Assembly (NCBI GenBank): GCA_017613855.1
Contig: JAGACY010000124.1
Location: 1-8,930, forward strand
From: Pseudomonadota bacterium
GTDB taxonomy: Bacteria; Myxococcota; Bradymonadia; UBA4248
Reading direction: 5' to 3'
DNA length: 8,930 bases
Below the pieces are notes generated by a model, which saw only the letters and a program-made list of their open reading frames with translations, did no database searches and was not told the origin of the DNA. Shown here one piece after another: positions 1 to 5,375 of the stretch (positions within the stretch are counted from its first letter, which is position 1; each line of letters opens with the position of its first letter). The translations under genes and the position numbers were made by a program.

Positions 1-853
1 CACGCATGAAGAGATCAAACCCAAGTTCCTTGACATCTTTGTCACCGGCAGCATTGGTCAGCACGGTATTCATCAACGCCGAGGATTGCTTTGCGGATTC
101 ATCCGAAGGCATCACGATCGTCCCTTTGACATTGAGCCCTTCAGAAAAATCAAAGGCCATATTGCCGCTTTGAACATCTGCAATCCTGATTTGTCCCTGT
201 CCGGTCGAACTCATATCAACCACAGGATCGAGCCCAACAAGCTGCCCCTTTAGTTTCGGGGTCATCGAGAAAACGAACCAGGCGTCCAAATCCTTTTTGA
301 CGCGCTTCATTTCCTTTTGCAAGTCAGACGACTTCGGGCCATTCTGATAATGGTTCTTAATGGACGCGATGACTTCCTTAACCCGCAGTTCACTGCCAAG
401 AATGAGCATATTGCCATGAATGGTCAGGCACTCATTTTCGCGTTTCGTCGCATAATACTCGGTATCCATGTACAGGCGTTTGTCGATACTCTGCGTATGT
501 GTCCCGAGGATCGTTTTATACTTCGACAAATCGACGGAAGTCTCCCAAATGACGATATGCTCGGATTTGTCCACATCTCCCGGCACACCGGCAACGATGC
601 GCGTCAAAATGTCTTCGAGTTTAATGCCGGCATCGCTCACTTCCTTCATCGCAGTTTTCGCTGCTTTGTTGGTCATGAAGAAATCCATCAAATAGGTATA
701 AATGCGTCTCTGTACAAATTTATGGACATCAATACTTCCAACGCCAATATAATCGCCGCTTAACCACGCAGTGCTATCTATCTCTTCAGCGGATGCCGGC
801 GTCACAGCCAGCAAGGCTGACATCAAAAATCCCAGGAAAATGCCTCTTTTCAT
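1..853 (-). CDS. Secreted protein of unknown function (C-terminus beyond left edge)
   Basis: I translated this by hand from the reverse strand. It starts with ATG at 853 and stays open for 284 codons to the window edge, so the C-terminus is missing. The start is supported by AGGAG at 863-867, about nine bases upstream. Residues 1-22 form a clear Sec signal peptide: Lys-Arg, then a hydrophobic core, then TPASA before EEID, with predicted cleavage after Ala22. The mature part has no repeats, no Cys-rich region and no further membrane segment. Visible patches include LTIHGNMLILGSEL near residues 143-156 and DAWFVFSMTP near 190-199. These resemble the beta-strand-rich layout of secreted bacterial proteins of unknown function, but I do not recognise the family. 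It is probably periplasmic or outer-membrane-associated. It lies 225 bp downstream of the PDZ gene on the same strand, with structured hairpins between them, so it is probably transcribed separately. Confidence 0.88.
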   Translation of the reverse strand, partial: MKRGIFLGFLMSALLAVTPASAEEIDSTAWLSGDYIGVGSIDVHKFVQRRIYTYLMDFFMTNKAAKTAMKEVSDAGIKLEDILTRIVAGVPGDVDKSEHIVIWETSVDLSKYKTILGTHTQSIDKRLYMDTEYYATKRENECLTIHGNMLILGSELRVKEVIASIKNHYQNGPKSSDLQKEMKRVKKDLDAWFVFSMTPKLKGQLVGLDPVVDMSSTGQGQIRIADVQSGNMAFDFSEGLNVKGTIVMPSDESAKQSSALMNTVLTNAAGDKDVKELGFDLFMR

Positions 854-896
854 TTAAATCAGCTCCTCTATGGCGGGAAAAGCATCCCAATCGGCT

Positions 897-926
897 TTTT
901 TACGTTTGAAGTGGCATTTCATTCAA
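897..926 (-). promoter_or_regulatory. Weak sigma-70-like promoter candidate for the secreted-protein gene
   Basis: On the minus strand, TTGAAT (921-926) and TAAAAA (897-902) are separated by 18 bp, each matching four of six consensus bases. The position would give a 5' leader of roughly 35-40 bases containing the AGGAG ribosome site. The region is A/T-rich, so a chance match is quite possible. Confidence 0.25.
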
Positions 927-972
927 AAACAAAAAAAGGAAAGGAAGATTTTGATGTTATTTTTTATGAATG

Positions 973-1034
973 GCGCGGCCTATGCCGTCCATACGGCATA
1001 CGGCCCGCGCACGCCGCTATTGCATACGCGGCGT
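973..1034 (-). repeat. Tandem pair of bulged-G hairpins (first copy)
   Basis: This reads on the minus strand. Hairpin A (1034 to 1011) is ACGCCGC, an unpaired G, TAT, loop GCA, ATA, GCGGCGT. Hairpin B (1010 to 973) is GCGC, unpaired G, GGCC, unpaired G, TATGCCGT, loop ATGG, ACGGCATA, GGCC, GCGC. The two abut. They follow the PDZ gene stop by 45 bases and are flanked by T6 (960-965) and A6 (1035-1040), which could pair to enclose both. Neither hairpin has a proper U-tract on its 3' side, so this is not a textbook intrinsic terminator. The same architecture recurs at 2770-2835. The element could be a REP/BIME-type repeat, an mRNA 3'-end stabiliser or an atypical terminator. The pairing is seen directly; the function is unknown. 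Confidence 0.75.
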
Positions 1035-1078
1035 AAAAAATCGGATCCATGAACTGCAAATGGCACTTGTTCTTACGA

Positions 1079-2008
1079 TTATGAACGAATATCCCCCGGA
1101 GATGGCTCGACCGGCTTGAGCACGGGACTTTCCTTCTGCTGGGGCTGTGCGGGCGGCAACGAAGGATCATTGCCTTCGAACATCTGCCTGAAGATTTCGT
1201 CGAATCTTCTTTGCTGTTCGCTCTGGCGACGCATCATTTCCTCAAAAATATCATCCCCAAAGCCGCTGCCGCCAAAGGAGAACGAAAAACTTCCGGACTG
1301 ATGAATGGCCTGTTCTGCGACTTTCTGGGCTTCTTCGGGCAGTTTGCCGATTTCACCAATCGTCGTCTTATAGTTATTCTGCCCAATCGTAATCTCGATT
1401 TCGGCATTGGGATCATCGACAGATCCGGAAATGATCACCGTCGAATCCTTAATGCCATCCTCCGTTGAGACGATCGACTTGAACATCGACCTGCTGCTGC
1501 TCGACCCATTGGGCTGAGCATGCAGACGCGGTGAGGCAGGCGGATTCAGATTGTTCGTTCCCGGGCCGAGCTGCGAGCGTCCCGGACGAGAAATCGGCTG
1601 GGCATATTTCCAGACAATTTCATCGGGAAGATTGTCAAGCTTGAGGTAAATCTGGCGATGTTCGCCTTTTTGTATGACGTCGAGCGTCACCTGCGTATTT
1701 TGGGGAAGCGTCGCAACATAGCTTGTAATCTCGGATGGCCGCGAAAGCGCATGTCCATCGATTGCCAGAATGATATCTCCCTGTGAAAGGCCGGCTGCTT
1801 CCAGTTCACCACCGACGACAATATTACTCACCATCAGGCCTTCTCCCTCGGCAAGTCGCAGGTGCTGCAAAAGCAGAGGTGAAACCTGAAGCGGAGAAAC
1901 ACTCAGCCCCAGTCTTGGACGTTCATTTTGAGCCCATGCATTCGTGCACATCAGAGCAATGAGTAGTGTCATTAAAAAAACAATCCATTTTGAATGATAA
2001 TTTTTCAT
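1079..2008 (-). CDS. Exported single-PDZ-domain protein
   Basis: The protein has 309 residues. The ATG at 2008 is preceded by AAGGA (2017-2021), eight bases upstream. Residues 1-26 are a Sec signal peptide ending in NAWA before QNE. Residues 31-124 form a PDZ domain of the HtrA/DegP C-terminal type, with a peptide-binding loop at RLGLSVSP and the diagnostic AAGLSQGDIILAIDG at 71-85. No trypsin-like catalytic domain precedes it, so this is not a DegP protease. Residues 140-172 are a Pro/Ser/Asn-rich linker. Residues 175-235 look like a second small folded region that I do not recognise. Residues 238-280 are first Gly/Phe/Ser-rich and then a charged helix (EEMMRRQSEQQRRFDEIFRQM), and the tail is Pro-rich. 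It probably acts in the periplasm as a peptide-binding or scaffold protein; that role is inferred from the PDZ domain alone. It is divergent from the sigma-like gene. Confidence 0.9.
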   Translation of the reverse strand: MKNYHSKWIVFLMTLLIALMCTNAWAQNERPRLGLSVSPLQVSPLLLQHLRLAEGEGLMVSNIVVGGELEAAGLSQGDIILAIDGHALSRPSEITSYVATLPQNTQVTLDVIQKGEHRQIYLKLDNLPDEIVWKYAQPISRPGRSQLGPGTNNLNPPASPRLHAQPNGSSSSRSMFKSIVSTEDGIKDSTVIISGSVDDPNAEIEITIGQNNYKTTIGEIGKLPEEAQKVAEQAIHQSGSFSFSFGGSGFGDDIFEEMMRRQSEQQRRFDEIFRQMFEGNDPSLPPAQPQQKESPVLKPVEPSPGDIRS

Positions 2009-2232
2009 TATTTTTTTCCTTTATTCAATCAACAGTTCCGCTGCATGTCAGGCATTTTATGCCATTTTCATGCGCTTCAATCCATATAATGCAAAATCAT
2101 TGGATTTTATTTCCATAATCTGCACGAATACTTGACATTGAATACACTTTTGCGGCAAATTAAGCAGGTTTTAAAACGCCGATTCAGCAATAGCTGCATT
2201 CTGCTTCACCTTCATGCTAAAGGGATGATTCC
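2009..2232. promoter_or_regulatory. Divergent promoter region between the PDZ and sigma-like genes
   Basis: This 224-bp A/T-rich gap must drive both flanking genes. For the PDZ gene, the minus strand offers TTGAAG (2075-2080) and TAAAAT (2054-2059). The spacer is only 15 bp, so the match is imperfect. That -10 candidate lies inside the perfect inverted repeat GGCAT-TTT-ATGCC (2051-2063), a possible operator or small hairpin, itself flanked by GCATG (2043-2047) and CATGC (2069-2073). For the sigma-like gene, the plus strand has a perfect TTGACA at 2132-2137, but no convincing -10 at 16-18 bp. AGGGA at 2221-2225, seven bases before the ATG at 2233, is its ribosome site. Confidence 0.35.
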
Positions 2233-2757
2233 ATGACGGATGAGTCAAAACCCTCGCGTCCCATAAGAACAACAACTGCACGAAGAGGCGCAAGACGCGG
2301 TTTGCGCCGTTCAAAAACCCTTGCACTCCGAGGGCTTCCACGCGACAAGATAGAAGAAGCTCAGCAGATCTTTCAAGCATTTGAGCAATTCAGGCCACGT
2401 TCGCGAGGTGATTGTCGCAATGCCCAGCGTCCATGTCCATGGGTTTCGTGCAAATATCATCTCTACCTTGACATCGTTCCTCAATCGGGATCTATCAAAA
2501 TGAATTTCCCGGATTTGGAAGTATGGGAAATGACCGAGACATGCGCACTGGATGTTGCGGATCGCGGCGGCATAACCCTCGAAGATGTCGGTATTTTGCT
2601 CAATTTGACGCGGGAACGCATCCGCCAGGTTGAACGCAGCGGTATCGATAAATTGCGGGCTGCTTTAGGCGAAGATGCTGACGACAGTCTTTTCGACGAA
2701 AGCGATGACGACGAAGAAGACGAAGATGACGACTATATCGATGAGGACGATGAATAA
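2233..2757 (+). CDS. Stand-alone sigma-70 region 4-like DNA-binding protein with acidic tail
   Basis: The protein has 174 residues. The ATG at 2233 is preceded by AGGGA at 2221-2225. Residues 1-35 are basic ([16 protein letters not shown]) and could contact nucleic acid. Residues 54-100 carry [12 protein letters not shown] and KYH, giving C61-x6-C68-x4-C73-x2-H76, with a further C104; this is a plausible metal or Fe-S site, which is inference. Residues 112-145 match the helix-turn-helix of sigma-70 region 4.2 ([21 protein letters not shown]), which in sigma factors reads the -35 element. Region 2 is absent, so it cannot act as a complete sigma factor. The last ~28 residues are almost all Asp/Glu. 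Similar short proteins with the PRPCPW segment are, to my knowledge, common in Myxococcota and usually annotated as sigma-factor-like HTH proteins. It may be a transcription regulator acting on RNA polymerase. It is convergent with the 604-residue protein gene. Confidence 0.88.
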   Translation: MTDESKPSRPIRTTTARRGARRGLRRSKTLALRGLPRDKIEEAQQIFQAFEQFRPRSRGDCRNAQRPCPWVSCKYHLYLDIVPQSGSIKMNFPDLEVWEMTETCALDVADRGGITLEDVGILLNLTRERIRQVERSGIDKLRAALGEDADDSLFDESDDDEEDEDDDYIDEDDE

Positions 2758-2844
2758 CCTCAAATAACAAACGCCGCGTATGCTCTGCATAGCGGCGTTA
2801 TTTGCCGTCGTATTCGCCAACAGCGAATAGACGGCTCCAAACAT
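2665..2844 (-). CDS. Possible small membrane protein, antisense to the sigma-like gene's tail
   Basis: This is a low-confidence candidate. Immediately after the stop of the 604-residue gene, the minus strand has AAGGGAGGT (2851-2859), one of the best Shine-Dalgarno sequences in the window, followed by three in-frame ATGs at 2850, 2847 and 2844. The third has ideal spacing and gives 59 residues beginning [14 protein letters not shown] hydrophobic stretch ([20 protein letters not shown]) could span a membrane. The caution is that this stretch is the antisense of the GAT/GAC/GAA run encoding the acidic tail of the sigma-like protein, which automatically yields Ile/Val/Phe. The reading frame also runs through both hairpins at 2770-2835. 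The evidence in favour is the ribosome site and its tight coupling to the gene upstream; the hydrophobicity proves nothing. Confidence 0.3.
   Translation of the reverse strand: MFGAVYSLLANTTANNAAMQSIRGVCYLRLFIVLIDIVVIFVFFVVIAFVEKTVVSIFA
2770..2835 (+). repeat. Tandem pair of bulged-G hairpins (second copy), between convergent genes
   Basis: This reads on the plus strand, starting 13 bases after the sigma-like gene stop. Hairpin A (2770-2799) is AACGCCGC, an unpaired G, TATGC, loop TCT, GCATA, GCGGCGTT. After ATTT comes hairpin B (2804-2835): GCCGTC, an unpaired G, TATTCGC, loop CAACA, GCGAATA, GACGGC. Both stems are perfectly paired apart from the single bulged G on the 5' arm. Hairpin A is nearly the same sequence as hairpin A at 1011-1034. 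Hairpin B keeps the shape but not the sequence. The pair may act as a two-way terminator for the convergent genes, but the U-tracts are short (TTATTT after A, none after B). Confidence 0.8.
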
Positions 2845-2859
2845 CATCATACCTCCCTT

Positions 2860-4674
2860 TTATGCCATTTCATGCGGGGGAAGTTTGGGATTCGTAATGT
2901 ACCATTTCCCATCGATCTGAACCATTGGCACAAGGTAGTACGTCGCACCCACCATATAAAAGAGAAGCTGTGCATCTTTTTTTGCCGAAGTCGCTACAAT
3001 GCGCGTTTCGGGAGGCGGTTCCGGACGGAATCGCATCTTAATCGCTGCCGGCCAGGCATTTTCGGGCTGCCAGATGGCATGCAAATCAATCGGCTGTTGT
3101 TTTTTGCCCGACTGTGCAAGCAAAGACATGGCACATCCATAACAGCGGCCCTGACGTGCATTGAGATAGGACATGATGGCAGCCTGAGGCGTTTGCTGCG
3201 GAGCTGGTTTGATATCGGCAAGAACTGCTGCCACACAAATACCGCCTACAAGCAGCAAAAGAAGGCCGACAATCGCTGACAGCGTGAGCATCAGGAAAGC
3301 GAAAGCAAACGCAACAATGGCAGGAGCGAGTGGAAACAAATAACGATTGATGAGCGAAACCTTGACAGGAGACATCTCTGCCGCGTTTGGAATGGGGATA
3401 TCGATGAGATATTTGGAATCAAACATATAGGGCCGAAACTCATCGGTCAAAGACTCACCGGTGTCCTTTAGCTGCATTTTTTTGGCCTGTTTCTTCTCAA
3501 ACTCGCGCATTTTGCGGATATTTTGTAAAGAAAAATCGTAATTCACCCCTTCGACACCACGCATAAAATCAGCCGATTCTACTTCATCCTTTTTAGATTC
3601 GGCATTTTCCTGATTTTTCTGCTCAGACGCCTGATTCTTTTGTTCTCCGATTTCGTTGGCAACACGCTGGTACGTATCGGAATGCACAGGAATTGCCAAG
3701 GATTCATTTGGATTCAGGCTGAAGTGCCTGAAATCAGAGACATCATTGCTGTCTTCAAGTTTTTCCAGTAAATTTTTAACGTCTGCCTGATTGGCACGGT
3801 TTTTCGCCTTGCTGACGAGCATATCGAGCGAATCACTGGCACTGACTTTATTGAGATTCGTGTCGGCATTGACGTTATTGAGATTCGTGTCAGCATTGAC
3901 TTTATTGAGATTCGTGTCGGCATTGACTTTATTGAGATTCGTGTCGGCATTGACTTTATTGAGATTCGTGTCGGCATTGACTTTATTGAAATTCGTGTCA
4001 GCACTGACTTTATTGAGATTTGTTTCGGAAAGACCAGGATGTGTCGAGTTGTTTAAGTCTCCTTGGCCGACGGCTTTTAGTGGTTTTTTGGGCGTAGCCT
4101 GTGTAGCCTTTTCGAGTTCCTGAATAGAAAGATCTTTCGGACGCAGATCCGTTTTGCCGATGGCAATGAGTCCCGAAGTCAGCTTGGGAGCCGGCGCAGA
4201 CTCTTTCTTTTCGGGTTTTGCATTCAGAGCTTCCTCATCCTGCTCGCTCATCATCATCAGTTCATCAATGCGAAATCCATTCGCATCAAAAGACTGAGTC
4301 GCGCGCCGTTCACGCATTAAAGCCCGTTCTTTTATAGAAACAGAGTTGAAGGGGTGTTTTTCGTTGACGTTTACCTGGGTTGCAGATTCGCCCTTTTTAT
4401 CCTGAGTGGCCTCGCAAAATGCCTTGATATATCCGAGTTTTACTGCATATTCCTCCTCTTCTTCGGGAGTAAATGCATGCAGTTGGGTATAGACTGTATA
4501 GTCGCGCGGGGTTGCCTTATGGACATCCTTACAAAGGAAATTGCAGAAATCACGGCAGATCTCCTGCGTTTGCATAACCGTCATGAGTTCAAGGTTTTCT
4601 TCTTCCTGCAAAAAAGTCCCGAGGTCTTCGACGATTGAGTCGACGAGCGTTTCAAATGGATCGTTCCATGCCAT
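2860..4674 (-). CDS. Membrane protein of unknown function with 9-residue tandem repeats
   Basis: The protein has 604 residues. The ATG at 4674 has only a weak upstream AGGG (4686-4689). I do not recognise the family. Residues 1-95 look like a folded, acidic, Cys-containing N-terminal region (C40-x3-C44-x3-C48, then C87). Residues 95-440 are low-complexity, charged and probably disordered, and include seven 9-residue repeats (NADTNLNKV type) at 215-277 and KNQ/EN-rich stretches around 340-370. Residues 447-488 are strongly hydrophobic and long enough for two membrane helices or one long one. Residues 490-604 form a C-terminal domain with CYGC and an ending IDGKWYITNP, recalling NTF2/SnoaL-like folds (inference). 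There is no signal peptide, so the long N-terminal part is probably cytoplasmic. The LysE gene ends 36 bp upstream on the same strand, so co-transcription is likely. The repeat tract suggests length variation between strains. Confidence 0.85.
   Translation of the reverse strand: MAWNDPFETLVDSIVEDLGTFLQEEENLELMTVMQTQEICRDFCNFLCKDVHKATPRDYTVYTQLHAFTPEEEEEYAVKLGYIKAFCEATQDKKGESATQVNVNEKHPFNSVSIKERALMRERRATQSFDANGFRIDELMMMSEQDEEALNAKPEKKESAPAPKLTSGLIAIGKTDLRPKDLSIQELEKATQATPKKPLKAVGQGDLNNSTHPGLSETNLNKVSADTNFNKVNADTNLNKVNADTNLNKVNADTNLNKVNADTNLNNVNADTNLNKVSASDSLDMLVSKAKNRANQADVKNLLEKLEDSNDVSDFRHFSLNPNESLAIPVHSDTYQRVANEIGEQKNQASEQKNQENAESKKDEVESADFMRGVEGVNYDFSLQNIRKMREFEKKQAKKMQLKDTGESLTDEFRPYMFDSKYLIDIPIPNAAEMSPVKVSLINRYLFPLAPAIVAFAFAFLMLTLSAIVGLLLLLVGGICVAAVLADIKPAPQQTPQAAIMSYLNARQGRCYGCAMSLLAQSGKKQQPIDLHAIWQPENAWPAAIKMRFRPEPPPETRIVATSAKKDAQLLFYMVGATYYLVPMVQIDGKWYITNPKLPPHEMA
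3844..4032 (-). repeat. 27-bp in-frame tandem repeat, seven units
   Basis: Seven consecutive 27-bp units lie inside the 604-residue gene: 3844, 3871, 3898, 3925, 3952, 3979 and 4006 are the unit starts. Units 1, 3, 4 and 5 are identical at the nucleotide level, unit 2 differs at two bases, unit 6 at a few, and unit 7 is degenerate at one end. They encode seven 9-residue repeats of the NADTNLNKV type. Because the period is a multiple of three, gain or loss of units keeps the frame. The near-identity points to recent expansion by slippage or recombination. Confidence 0.95.
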
Positions 4675-4710
4675 AATGGAAAAGCCCTATGAGCGAAAGG
4701 TAACAACCGG

Positions 4711-5313
4711 TTAAAAGATTGCAGCCGCAATTCCAATGATACCAAATAAGATGAACACACTACCGACAACGGTTTTAAATTTCTTAATATCCTGCCCAAG
4801 ACATCTGCGAATGAAAGATCCGCCGAAAAGGATAGCCATACACCACATGGCGCTCCCGAATGCCACCCCCGTTACAATGAGCGGTGAATGACTTGCACCG
4901 ATAAGACCAAGTGCAGGAAACAAATAGAGCATTAAACCAAAAGTCGCCGGAGAAACAGACAAAATAAAGGAAGTCAGCCAAAGTGCCGCGAGTTCCTTTT
5001 TATTAGTAGCTTTGCGTTCACGTGAGCGTGTCGCAATGATGCTTATACCCATGCCTGCAAACAGAAGACTTGTCAAAACTTTGACCAGCACTTTATGAGC
5101 CAGCAATGTATCATAGAAGATGTTCAGTCCCACGATCATGATACATGCCGAAAAAATATCGGCCAAAACCATACCTGTCGCACAGCTCACGCCCGCGATT
5201 TTGCCGCGTGTTACAGTATTATCGAGGCAAAACAGCCCAACAGGACCTACAGGAATCGCCACAGTCAATCCGATAATTAACCCTTTGATCCAAAAACCTA
5301 ACATTCTAACCAT
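4711..5313 (-). CDS. LysE/RhtB-family amino-acid exporter
   Basis: About 200 residues, the normal size for the LysE superfamily, whose members export amino acids or related small molecules across the inner membrane; the substrate cannot be told from sequence. The N-terminal signature KGLIIGLTVAIPVGPVG (residues 10-26) is followed by the conserved G..LAD (Asp52) and a mid-protein SPATFG (121-126), matching the second half-repeat. Hydrophobic segments at about 5-26, 40-64, 70-94, 110-135, 142-166 and 180-199 fit six helices. The start is uncertain. No candidate has a good ribosome site: ATG 5313 is taken here, and ATG 5304, ATG 5355 or GTG 5418 are alternatives, the last overlapping the upstream lipoprotein gene. 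ATG 5313 and 5304 best match the family's usual N-terminus. The gene begins right after a terminator and is followed 36 bp later by the 604-residue protein gene. Confidence 0.87.
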   Translation of the reverse strand: MVRMLGFWIKGLIIGLTVAIPVGPVGLFCLDNTVTRGKIAGVSCATGMVLADIFSACIMIVGLNIFYDTLLAHKVLVKVLTSLLFAGMGISIIATRSRERKATNKKELAALWLTSFILSVSPATFGLMLYLFPALGLIGASHSPLIVTGVAFGSAMWCMAILFGGSFIRRCLGQDIKKFKTVVGSVFILFGIIGIAAAIF

Positions 5314-5314
5314 C

Positions 5315-5344
5315 AAAAAAAACGCATGGGTAAATTCCCATGCG
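5315..5344 (-). terminator. Intrinsic terminator after the lipoprotein gene, abutting LysE
   Basis: On the minus strand this is a perfect 8-bp stem CGCATGGG / CCCATGCG with loop AATTTA, followed by eight T residues (5315-5322 on the plus strand are A8). A-residues before the stem (TTTT at 5347-5350 on plus) could extend the pairing. It lies 32 bases after the lipoprotein stop codon. The T-tract ends two bases before the ATG chosen for LysE, leaving no room for a promoter between them. Confidence 0.9.
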
Positions 5345-5375
5345 CCTTTTAACATACAATAGTCCGAAAGTGTAT

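Noticed and set aside
317..763. 148-residue plus-strand ORF
   Set aside because: It is the antisense of the secreted-protein gene, which has a signal peptide and a good ribosome site; this frame has neither.
878..901. Plus-strand terminator-like AAAAGC...GCTTTTTT
   Set aside because: The stem is only six weak pairs and no plus-strand gene ends before it; it overlaps the likely promoter of the minus-strand gene.
2132..2162. Complete sigma-70 promoter based on TTGACA
   Set aside because: The -35 is perfect, but hexamers at 16-19 bp spacing match TATAAT at three or fewer positions.
2761..2805. Integron attC-like site (AAC...GTT with bulged G next to the stem)
   Set aside because: The element is far shorter than an attC site, lacks separate R and L boxes with a spacer, occurs as tandem pairs, and there is no integrase or cassette array nearby.
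3714..4123. Two overlapping ORFs with regular repeats (plus and minus strand)
   Set aside because: Their repetitiveness comes solely from the 27-bp repeat read in other frames of the 604-residue gene.
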